Shown: in pieces, positions 24,495 to 33,100 of the stretch
How positions within the stretch are numbered: the first letter of the stretch is position 1
How the letters are laid out: each line of letters begins with the position of its first letter
From: Demequina sp. NBRC 110055
Lineage (GTDB): Bacteria; Actinomycetota; Actinomycetes; Actinomycetales; Demequinaceae
DNA: 64,000 nucleotides
Direction of reading: 5' to 3'
NCBI RefSeq assembly: GCF_002090135.1
Contig: NZ_BBRL01000008.1
Coordinates: 62,001 to 126,000, forward strand
Notes under the pieces: generated by a model
Database searches by the model: none
What the model was told of the DNA's origin: nothing
What the model saw: only the letters and a program-made list of their open reading frames with translations
Program-made: the position numbers and the translations under genes

Positions 24495-26714
24495 TCACCC
24501 TCTCTCGAGGAACGCCTCCCGCTCGGGATCGAGCCACGCAGCCACCGCCGCACCGAGGTGGGGATGGAGTGCGAGGGACGGGTCCGCGTCCACCACGGCG
24601 ACGGCGAGGCCGCGGGCCTCGTCGATGAGCGCGGCGTCCCGCACGGCGCGCAGCAGACGCAGCGAGGACCGCCCTCCGGACTGCGAGGCTCCCAGCACGT
24701 CGCCCTCGCGCCGCAGTTCGAGGTCTTTCTCGGCGAGCACGAAGCCGTCAGAGGTGTCCGCGAGCGCCTGGAGCCGCTCGTGCGAGGTGGTGCCAGGCTC
24801 GGCGCGGCTGATCAGCAGGCACAACGACGGTAGGTCGGAGCGGCCCACGCGGCCGCGCAACTGATGCAACTGTGAGATGCCGAACCGCTCCGCATCGAGC
24901 ACCACCATCATGGTCGCCTCGCGCACGTCGACGCCGACCTCGATGACCGTGGTCGACACAAGGAGCGGCGTCTGGCCGGAGGCGAACCGGTCCATCGCAG
25001 CGTCCTTGTCGTCCGGCGCGAGCCTGCCGTGCATCACTCCGATAGCGACACCCGCGAGTTCGGGGCGCTGCGCGAGCTCCTCAACCGTGGCGACGACGGA
25101 CGCGAGCGGCGTGTCGGGGGCGGCGTCGGCGGGTGCAACGACGTCGTCGACGCCGGGCGCGTCCGCCTCTGCGGACTCGGGTTCGTCGGCGTCGATGCGG
25201 GGGCACACCACGTACACGCGCCTGCCGGCGTCGATCTCTTCACGCGCCCGTGCCCAGGCGCGCGCCAGCCACGCCTCGTTGTCGGTCGGCACCACATGGG
25301 TGACGACGTCCACTCGGCCCGCGGGGCGCTCGCCGAGCACCGAGGTCTCGAGGTCGCCGAAGACCGTCATCGCCACCGTGCGGGGAATGGGCGTGGCCGT
25401 CATCACGAGCGTGTGGGGCGGGCGGGCTCCGCGCTCGCGTAGGGCGTCACGCTGTTCCACACCGAACCGATGCTGCTCGTCGACGACGACGAGCCCGAGG
25501 TCCGCAAACTGGACGTGCTCGCTCAGTAGCGCGTGCGTGCCCACCACGATGCCCGCCGCACCGGAGGCGGCTTCCGCGAGCGCCTGTCGCTTGGCGGTGG
25601 CACCCAGCGAGCCCGTCAGGAGCGCCACACGCGTGGCGTTTTCGGTTCCCGTCAGCATGCCGCCGTCGGCCAGCGGCCCCAGCAGGTCACGCAGCGACCG
25701 TGCGTGCTGGGCGGCGAGAACCTCGGTGGGGGCGAGCAGAGCCGCCTGACCTCCCGCATCGATCACCTGTGCCATCGCACGCAATGCCACGACCGTCTTG
25801 CCCGCGCCCACATCGCCCTGCAGCAGCCGGAGCATCGGCCGGTCACGGTCGAGATCCGCCGCGATCTCGCGACCCACCTCCACCTGCGCTCCGGTCAACG
25901 GGAAGGGCAGGCGAGCATCGACCGCGTCCAAGAGCCCACCGGGGCGCGCGAGACGGGGCACCGCGGTGAGTTCCGCGTGCGCCGCGCGACGCCTCGCGAG
26001 CGCCGTCTGCAGGACGAACGCCTCCTCAAAGCGCAGGCGCTCCCGGCCCCGCCGATATGCGGGCTCGTCGTCGGGCGTGTGGACCAGCCTCAGCGCCTCG
26101 AGCAGGGTGGGCAGGTCCCGCTCCTCACGAAGAGTTTCCGGCAGCGGGTCCGGCACGTCCGCTTCGGTCAGCGGGTCGAGCACGGTGCGTACCGAGCGTC
26201 CGATGCGCCACGTCGGCACCGCCGCCGAGGCAGGATAGATCGGGATGGGCCGGGAGGCCTCCACGAGCGCCTCACCCTCGTCCGCGGCGTCCACACCCAC
26301 CACGAGGTAGTCGGGGTGGGTCAGCTGGCGCCTGCCGCGGTACTCGCCCACGGTGCCGGTGAACAGGCCGGTGCGACCCGCGCGCAGCTTGTCCTCATGC
26401 ATGCGCAGCACGCCCGCGCGCTTGGCGAAGAACGTCAGCTGCAGCGATGCAGCGCCGTCGGTCACCACGGCCTCGAGCATCGCGCCGCCGCGTGAGCGCA
26501 TCGAGCGCACTTGAGCCGAGCGCACCTGGGCCATGACGGTCACGTGCTCGCCCACGCGCAGCGAGCCGATATCCGTCATGGTGCCGGGAGAGTCGTACCG
26601 ACGCGGGTAGTGGCGTACCAGGTCGCCCACCGTGACGAGGCCGAGCTTGGCCAGCCCACCGGCCGTGCGCGCACCCAGCACCGCCTTCAGGGGTTCCGCG
26701 AGGCGATCGCTCAC
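24495..26714 (-). CDS. recG: ATP-dependent DNA helicase RecG
   Basis: Branch-migrating helicase for stalled replication forks and Holliday junctions. 739 residues: N-terminal wedge/OB domain (about 1-200), helicase core with Walker A LLQGDVGAGKT, VVDEQHRFG, MTATPIPRT, and C-terminal motifs including VIEVGVDVREA and QLRGRVGRS. The core also contains an acidic insert (around residue 500, DADEPESAEADAPGVDD) longer than in most homologues. GTG start overlapping the stop of the DAK2 gene (GTGA), a pair conserved in actinobacteria and firmicutes. Confidence 0.96.
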   Translation of the reverse strand: MSDRLAEPLKAVLGARTAGGLAKLGLVTVGDLVRHYPRRYDSPGTMTDIGSLRVGEHVTVMAQVRSAQVRSMRSRGGAMLEAVVTDGAASLQLTFFAKRAGVLRMHEDKLRAGRTGLFTGTVGEYRGRRQLTHPDYLVVGVDAADEGEALVEASRPIPIYPASAAVPTWRIGRSVRTVLDPLTEADVPDPLPETLREERDLPTLLEALRLVHTPDDEPAYRRGRERLRFEEAFVLQTALARRRAAHAELTAVPRLARPGGLLDAVDARLPFPLTGAQVEVGREIAADLDRDRPMLRLLQGDVGAGKTVVALRAMAQVIDAGGQAALLAPTEVLAAQHARSLRDLLGPLADGGMLTGTENATRVALLTGSLGATAKRQALAEAASGAAGIVVGTHALLSEHVQFADLGLVVVDEQHRFGVEQRDALRERGARPPHTLVMTATPIPRTVAMTVFGDLETSVLGERPAGRVDVVTHVVPTDNEAWLARAWARAREEIDAGRRVYVVCPRIDADEPESAEADAPGVDDVVAPADAAPDTPLASVVATVEELAQRPELAGVAIGVMHGRLAPDDKDAAMDRFASGQTPLLVSTTVIEVGVDVREATMMVVLDAERFGISQLHQLRGRVGRSDLPSLCLLISRAEPGTTSHERLQALADTSDGFVLAEKDLELRREGDVLGASQSGGRSSLRLLRAVRDAALIDEARGLAVAVVDADPSLALHPHLGAAVAAWLDPEREAFLERG

Positions 26715-28213
26715 GCCCGGTCCTCGACACCGATGAGCACGGCGGGCGAGGATTGCCCACCGTGATACACCGTCACGTCCGCGCTCGGGGCGGCGGCACG
26801 TACCGACATCTGCACCACGTCTGCGACGGCGTCGGGCACGCCGGTCGCGAGGATCAACGACACCACCTCGGTCTGGTCTGTCACCATCGCGTCGACGTCC
26901 TGATCGAGCGCGTCGCCCGTGGAGCGGGCCACGCGGGTACGCGCGACCGCATCGGCCATCTCTTCCGCCAGGTCCTGTCCCGGCGTGAGGAGGGCCGCTG
27001 CGGCGACGGCCGCGATGACCTGACCGTCATGGTCGGCGTCAAGCACCGTGAGCGCCGGATGTCGCCTGCGCTGGGCCAGCTCGCGCGCCGCGGCGCGCAG
27101 CTGCGGATCACCGGCGACGACCACGGCGTGGTGCGAGGAGGCGTCCTGCACCGCGCGGCGTAGCGCGCGCCGCGTCAGCGTGGCGGGATCCGGCACCACG
27201 AGCACGACGGCGCCGGCGTCCGCCAGTGGCTCGGCGAGCCCGGGACAGACGGTGAGCGCGACGATGCCCGTCGCCGAGCGATCCGCGTCGTGCCCCGTGA
27301 GTACGTTGCGCACGACGATCTGACGGGCCCCGGCGTCGATGCCTAGAGCGACGCCGGCGTGCGGGGCATCGGTATGCACGTGAGCCTGCCACAGGTCGTG
27401 CGTGCCGGTGACGGCAACCGAATCGCCGATCTCCTCCAGCGCGCCGCTGAGCGACCCGCGAATGTCCCGGTCGTCGTGGACGATGAACATCACCTCATAG
27501 GCACCGCCATCATGGCCGTGCAGGCCCTCGGTCGTCAGCCGCTCGCGCCCCTGACGCATCTCCCAGGCCACCTCATCAAGCGTCGCGAGCGCCTCGGGCC
27601 CTGCGATCGCCTCGGCCAGCATCTCGAGTTGCAGCACCAGGCCGGCGGCGCCGGCGTCCACCACCCCGGCATCACGCGCCGCGGGCAGGTCGGCGTGAGT
27701 GCGGGCTAGTGCGGCGCGCGCCGCGACCACGGCCGCCACGGCGGTGTCGGCCGCCGAAGCTTTGGCGGCCGCAGCCGCGACCGCACCGTCGGCGGCCGCC
27801 CTGGCGGTGGTGAGGATGGTGCCCTCCACGGGCAACGCGACAGCGAGATAGGCGGCGTCTGCCGCCTCCGTCAGCGCCGTCGCCAAGTCGCCGGCCTTGA
27901 TGCGTTGGAGGCCGCCGTGGCGGTCGAGGCGGGCCAGGAACGTGGTGAGGTATTGGCTGATGATGACGCCGGAGTTACCGCGTGCACCCATGAGTGCGCC
28001 GCGCGCGAACGCGGCCACGACCTCACGGTGGGTGGCATCTTCTGACAGGCGTGCGACAGCCCTATTGCCCTCGTGCAAAGTGAGGTAGATGTTGGTGCCC
28101 GTGTCGGAGTCGGGCACGGGAAAGACGTTAATGGCGTCGAGCCGGCCGCGCGCGGCCTTCATCGCTCGGGCGCCCGAGTCGAGCCACCGGCGCAGGTCGT
28201 GCGATTCGGCCAT
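26711..28213 (-). CDS. DAK2-domain protein (YloV/FakA-like)
   Basis: 500 residues. The N-terminal DAK2/DhaL nucleotide-binding domain (about 1-200) has NVFPVPDSDTGTN and GARGNSGVI, which bind Mg-ATP. The C-terminal two thirds match the FakA/YloV type with EVMFIVHDDRDI and a DegV-like partner surface. In firmicutes FakA phosphorylates fatty acids held by FakB; in actinobacteria the role is less sure. ATG 28213 has GGAAAGGGA upstream. It is divergent from rpmB and coupled to recG, the usual neighbourhood of this family. Confidence 0.88.
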   Translation of the reverse strand: MAESHDLRRWLDSGARAMKAARGRLDAINVFPVPDSDTGTNIYLTLHEGNRAVARLSEDATHREVVAAFARGALMGARGNSGVIISQYLTTFLARLDRHGGLQRIKAGDLATALTEAADAAYLAVALPVEGTILTTARAAADGAVAAAAAKASAADTAVAAVVAARAALARTHADLPAARDAGVVDAGAAGLVLQLEMLAEAIAGPEALATLDEVAWEMRQGRERLTTEGLHGHDGGAYEVMFIVHDDRDIRGSLSGALEEIGDSVAVTGTHDLWQAHVHTDAPHAGVALGIDAGARQIVVRNVLTGHDADRSATGIVALTVCPGLAEPLADAGAVVLVVPDPATLTRRALRRAVQDASSHHAVVVAGDPQLRAAARELAQRRRHPALTVLDADHDGQVIAAVAAAALLTPGQDLAEEMADAVARTRVARSTGDALDQDVDAMVTDQTEVVSLILATGVPDAVADVVQMSVRAAAPSADVTVYHGGQSSPAVLIGVEDRA

Positions 28214-28303
28214 CGATCCCTTTCCTCGTGCTCGGCTTGCACCGACAGATCCTCGCCTATGCTGTCATGCAGCGCCGACACGGAACCTGCGTGACGTGCG
28301 CAT

Positions 28304-28333
28304 TTGCCCGGTGGGGCGACTGTCAGTTACCCT
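28304..28333 (+). promoter_or_regulatory. Probable rpmB promoter
   Basis: TTGCCC (28304-28309) and TACCCT (28328-28333) with an 18-base spacer fit a vegetative promoter about 80 bases before rpmB, inside the 200-base divergent gap with the DAK2 gene. The -10 is far from ideal, so this is a suggestion. Confidence 0.35.
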
Positions 28334-28413
28334 AGTGCGGTTGCCCGGCGAGGCTGGGCTCTCAAACGTGGCGCGCCGATTCACGGCCGCGCAGGAAACT
28401 TAGGAGAACTATC

Positions 28414-28605
28414 GTGGCTGCCAACTGCGACGTCTGCGGCAAGGGACCGTCCTTCGGTCACAGCATCTCGCACTCGCACCGCCGCACCAAGCGTCGCTGG
28501 AACCCCAACATCCAGCGCGTTCGTGCCGTGGTCGCGGGTACCCCCAAGCGTGTGAACGTCTGCACCTCGTGCCTCAAGGCCGGCAAGGTGCAGCGCGCGG
28601 TCTAA
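28414..28605 (+). CDS. rpmB: 50S ribosomal protein L28 (zinc-ribbon form)
   Basis: 63 residues beginning [22 protein letters not shown], with CDVC and CTSC pairs of the C+ paralogue. GTG start with TTAGGAGAA upstream. Monocistronic, divergent from the DAK2 gene and followed by a strong terminator. Confidence 0.97.
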   Translation: MAANCDVCGKGPSFGHSISHSHRRTKRRWNPNIQRVRAVVAGTPKRVNVCTSCLKAGKVQRAV

Positions 28606-28621
28606 CCGACTCGCGCCTCGC

Positions 28622-28660
28622 AAGCCGCACGTTCCTCTCGGAACGTGCGGCTTTTGCTTT
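28622..28660 (+). terminator. Rho-independent terminator of rpmB
   Basis: A 14-bp perfect stem (AAGCCGCACGTTCC / GGAACGTGCGGCTT) with loop TCTC, followed by TTGCTTT, 16 bases after the rpmB stop. It also separates rpmB from the convergent thiL. Confidence 0.92.
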
Positions 28661-28707
28661 GCCCACGCGGCAGCCGATGCGGCGGTCGCCCGCCGCCGAC
28701 ACGGAGG

Positions 28708-29643
28708 TCAGGCGAAGTGGTCCCAGCCCGCGACGGGCGGGGCCGCACCGTCGACGGTGAGCCCGTGGCCGTCCTCGACGACTCCCACGATGCTCCAGCC
28801 GTCCGGTACCGCCGATTCGCGCGGGAAACAGGCAAGCATGTGGTGGTCCTCTCCCCCGCCCAGTGCCCACGCGAGCGCGTCGGCGCCCATCGCCTGCGCC
28901 GTGAAGGTCGCGGCGTCGTGCACGGGGATGAGAGTCGAGTCGAGGGCCACGCGTACCTGCGAGGCACGGGCGATGCGGGCGCCGTCACGCGCGAGCCCGT
29001 CCGAGAGGTCCATCATGGCGCTTGCGCCGTGCAGGGCGGCCTCGAGTCCGGCGCCGATGCGCGGCCGGGGCCGCAGGAACAGGTCGATCGCGTCCTGGGC
29101 ATAGCGCGTGCCCGCCTCGAGCTGGGCCAGCCCCGCCCGAGCCGCCCCGAGCGGCCCCGACACCGCGACGACGTCCCCCACCACGGCATCGGCCCTCGTC
29201 ACGGGAGACGTACCATGCGTCTCTCCCAGCGCTGTCACAGACACGACGATCTCGCGGGCGCCCGACAGGTCGCCGCCGACCACGCCAACCCCGTACGGTT
29301 CGCACGCCTCGCGCAGCCCGTCGGCGAAACCCAGCACCCACTCCACGTCGGTGTCACCCGGCATCGCGAGGCACACCTCGAGGGCGGTGGGAACGGCGCC
29401 CATGGCGTCGATGTCGGCGAGGTTTTGGACGGCCGCGCGGAAGCCGACGTCGGCTCCTGAGGACCATTCGCGCCGGAAGTGACGGCCCTCGACAAGCATG
29501 TCGGCACTGACGACCAGGTCGCCGTCGACCGACAGCACCGCGGCGTCGTCCCCGGAGCCCAGAATCTCGGCGTCGGTGTCGGGAAGCCGCGGGGCGAACA
29601 GCGCGATGAGGTCGTCCTCTGACATGTCTGAGACGTGGGTCAT
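28708..29643 (-). CDS. thiL: Thiamine-monophosphate kinase
   Basis: Phosphorylates thiamine monophosphate to the active diphosphate. 311 residues from ATG 29643. AIR-synthase fold with GSGDDAAVL near the start (Mg-binding Asp pair), VSADMLVEGRHFR and NLADIDAMGAVP, then GVVGGDLSGA and LMDLSDGLARDGARIA-type motifs. The frame extends six codons further to a GTG; no clear Shine-Dalgarno sequence decides the start, and ATG 29625 is possible too. No TPP riboswitch is visible nearby. Divergent from the DUF3515 gene, the usual pairing. Confidence 0.95.
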   Translation of the reverse strand: MTHVSDMSEDDLIALFAPRLPDTDAEILGSGDDAAVLSVDGDLVVSADMLVEGRHFRREWSSGADVGFRAAVQNLADIDAMGAVPTALEVCLAMPGDTDVEWVLGFADGLREACEPYGVGVVGGDLSGAREIVVSVTALGETHGTSPVTRADAVVGDVVAVSGPLGAARAGLAQLEAGTRYAQDAIDLFLRPRPRIGAGLEAALHGASAMMDLSDGLARDGARIARASQVRVALDSTLIPVHDAATFTAQAMGADALAWALGGGEDHHMLACFPRESAVPDGWSIVGVVEDGHGLTVDGAAPPVAGWDHFA

Positions 29644-29700
29644 GGGTCGAGGGTAGGCCACCGGTCATCGAGCGCTGCACCGTCGAACTAGTCTTGACCC

Positions 29701-30168
29701 ATGCACGCGTCCCGGCCCCTCGTCGCCGCGAGCATGGTCGCTGCTGGAGTGCTCCTTGGCGGGTGCGCTCACGCCGTCGTGGTGGAGCCCGCGACCTACG
29801 CGGCAGACCCCGACTGCGCGGAGGTCATGCTCGCGATCCCCGAGACCATCGGCGGCCTCGAGCAGCGCGGCACCACCTCGCAGGCAACCCAGGCGTGGGG
29901 CGAGGACTACGAGATCATCGCGCGGTGCGGCGTCGAGCCTCCCGGGCCCACGACGGAGCAGTGTGTGAGCGTCACCACCGCCGCGGCCGACGTCGACTGG
30001 TTGCTGCGAGAAGAGGATGGCGCGTGGGTCGCGACCGTGTTCGGCCGCTCCCCCGCGCTTGAGGTGACGGTGCCGACGGTGCGGGCGGACGATGCCGTGA
30101 CCGAGCTGCTCGCGGAGTTCTCCGGGCCGGCGTCGCGGGCCCCCGTCAACAACCTCGAGTGCCGCTAG
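29701..30168 (+). CDS. DUF3515-family lipoprotein
   Basis: 155 residues. Lipobox LLGGC at the end of a short signal peptide, so lipid-anchored outside the membrane. The mature part has four or five Cys and ends NNLECR, as in the DUF3515 family that sits next to thiL/ddl in many actinobacteria. Function unknown. It converges on the sugar dehydrogenase gene with a four-base gap; in related genomes ddl usually follows here, so the dehydrogenase unit interrupts the order. Confidence 0.85.
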   Translation: MHASRPLVAASMVAAGVLLGGCAHAVVVEPATYAADPDCAEVMLAIPETIGGLEQRGTTSQATQAWGEDYEIIARCGVEPPGPTTEQCVSVTTAAADVDWLLREEDGAWVATVFGRSPALEVTVPTVRADDAVTELLAEFSGPASRAPVNNLECR

Positions 30169-30172
30169 CGCG

Positions 30173-33100
30173 TCAGCCCAGGTAGGTGGCCGCGACGGCG
30201 TTGACCACTTCCTCGTGTTCGGCCTCGCTGAGCGCCCGGTCGAAGACCAGGACTGCGGCGACGTCCATGTCGAGCGAGGGGTTGCCGTCGATCTCCGCGC
30301 CGAGCATGATCGCATCGGACGCCGTGGCGTAGGTGTAGGCGCCCGCGTCGATCTCGGCGCCGTCGCGGTAGTGGACGAACTCCTCATCGCGGTAGACCAC
30401 CGATTGGACCAGCCAGCCGGTGCCCGTGCCGTCGACCCCGGAGTCGTGGTCGGCGCACCAGCCCTGGACCGCGAGGTCACCATCGGTCGCGACCGTGGTC
30501 CCGAAGGTCATACCGCAATACGGCGCTCCCCACGAGAATCCGCCCCAGCCCGCCGAGTCGTAGCGCACCACCGTGACCACCGTGCGGTCGGCCGCGCCGA
30601 GTGGCATGTCCTGGAGCGAACCCACGCGACGCAGGGAGTCTCCGTCACCGTCGAAGGACACGGCGGGCAGTCCGGACGGCGTCTGTACGTCTCCCAGGGT
30701 CGGATCGCCGGTGACGACGTCGAGGTCGTTGCCGGCCGCGGACTGATCGGTCCACGCTGTCACCGCCGGGCCGGCGATGCCCTCGGTCGACACGAGGCAC
30801 AGGACGGCGTCGTTCGCGTAGGGCACCGCACATCCCTCTCCCGGCACGGGAGGTGCGCTGGGGGTGGCCGATGCCGTGGCCGACGCCGCGGAAGGATTGC
30901 CTGCCGCGTCGAGTGCCGTGACGACGTAGGCGTACTCGGTGCCGGCGGCGACGTCGGTATCGACGTAGGTGGGCTCCGTCACCGTCGCGAGCGGCGCATC
31001 TGCGTCCGGATCCGGGGTGGCGGGCGCCTCGGCGCGATAGACCAGGTAGTGGGCCAGGTCCGCCTCGCCGTTGTCGTTCCACGCGAGGGTCACCTTTGCG
31101 ACGCCCGCCGTGGCGGTCAGGCCCGTGGGCGCGGCGGGCGGCGTGGTGTCGGGCTCGGGCGCCGCGGGGGCGGCCTGTGCCGTTGCGGAGGCTGCGGACT
31201 CATGTCCCGCCGTGTCGACGGCCGTCACCGCGTACGTGTACGTGACGCCGTTGACTACGTCGGTGTCGAGGTAGGAGGGCTCGGTGACCGTGGCGATCGG
31301 GCTGTCGACCGCGGTATCGATCGTGCCCGGCTGCTCGGCACGATAGACGCGGTAGCCCTCGAGGTCCCCGTTGGCATCGGCTGCCGGGTCCCATGTCAGC
31401 GTCACCTGGGCGTCGCCAGGATCGGCCGTCAGGCCGGCCGGAACCGTGGGCGGCCCGTCCTCCACCTCACCGGAGATGTACTTCTCGTCGAGGTGGGCCG
31501 TCAGCTGCGCGAGCTCGTCGGCATCGAGGACCCGGTCGTAGACCAAGACGGCGGCCACGTCCATGTCGAGAGTGGGTGCGCCGTCCACCTCGGCCCCGAG
31601 GATGATGCGATCGGCCGCCGTGGTGAGCGAGACGGTTCCGTTATCGATCTCGGCGCCATCGCGGTAGTGAGCAAACGCGCTGCCGTCGTAGGTGATGGCC
31701 TGAACCAGCCATCCTGCTCCCGTTCCGGCCACGCCCGAGTCGTGGTCGGCACACCACCCCTGGAGGGCGAGGTTGCCGGTGGCGGACACGCCCGTGCCGA
31801 AGGTCATCCCGCAGTACGGGGCGCCCCACCCGAAGCCGCCCCATCCGTCCGAGTCGTAGCTCGCCACCACGGCGACGGTGCGATCGGCGGCGCCGAGCGG
31901 CATGCCGTTGAGGCCCCCATCGCGCTCGAGCGCGTCGGCGTCGCCGTCGAACGCGATGGCGGGCATACCGCTGGGCGACGTGGTCATGTCGGGGTCGCCG
32001 TGCGGATCGTCGAGGTCGTTGCCGCGGCCGGACTGGTCGAGCCAGCCACCCACGTGGTTGGCGCCATCCTTGATGACGTTGAGGTCGGACTCGAGATGCA
32101 ACGTGAGGCCATCCGCGGGGAAGTCACCCGTCAGAGGCGCGAGGCTCACGGAGAAGTCCACACTGTCCTCGGCACCAGGGTTCTCGTACTCGCCGTGGGA
32201 GGCGTCCGCGATGGTCGCCGTGACGGTGTGCGCCCCCTCGGAGACACCGGTGAAGGTGTGGGAACCGGTGGCGCCCATGACGGTGACATGCTCGCCGTCG
32301 TCGAGGGTGAGGTGCACGTGGTCGCCCGCAGCGAACCCGCCGCCGGTCTCCCATCCGACCGTGACGTCGCCGCCGCGCAGGCTCTGACCGGGGCTCGGTG
32401 CCGTGATCGTCACCGTGGGCGGCTCGGGCTCCTCGACGATGCCGTCGAGGTAGGCCTGGGCGAAGTAATCCTGAATCTGGGCCTGCTCGGTGGGCGACAC
32501 CGCGCGGTCGTAGACCAGGACCTCCGCGACATCCATGGCGACCTTGCGGTTGTCGTTCAGCTCCGCGCCCAGGCGGATGCGGTCCGCACCGGTGTCATAG
32601 GCCTGGGTCCCGGCGTCGATCTCCACGCCGTCGCGGTAGTGCACCCAGGCGTCGTCGTCGAGCACAATGGACTGGACCAGCCAGCCCTCGCCATCGGCGG
32701 GCGAATCGGAATCGGCGTCTCCTGCGCCGCCCCAGCCTTGGATCCCCAGGTCACCGTCGGAGGTGCGCACGGGCCCCCAGGCCTCACCCGTGTAGGGCGC
32801 GCCATACGTGAACCCGGCCCAGCCGCCGGTGGTCGAGGATCCGTCGTAACGCACCAGGGCGAAGACGGAGCGGTCCGCGCCGTCCGTGGGCAGCCCCGCA
32901 AAGCCTGAGCGTCCCATGCCGTCGTCCACACCGTCGAAGCTCACCACGTTGTGGCCCGCAAGCGCGCCGGTGATGAGGCTCGGTGAGCCCGTGGTGGCGG
33001 CGAGCGCATTGCCCGACGCGGTGAGGTCCGACCATGCCGTCACGGAGCCGCCCGACGCGGTCACGCCTTGGTCGCCTTGGAGGCGCATGACCAGACCCTC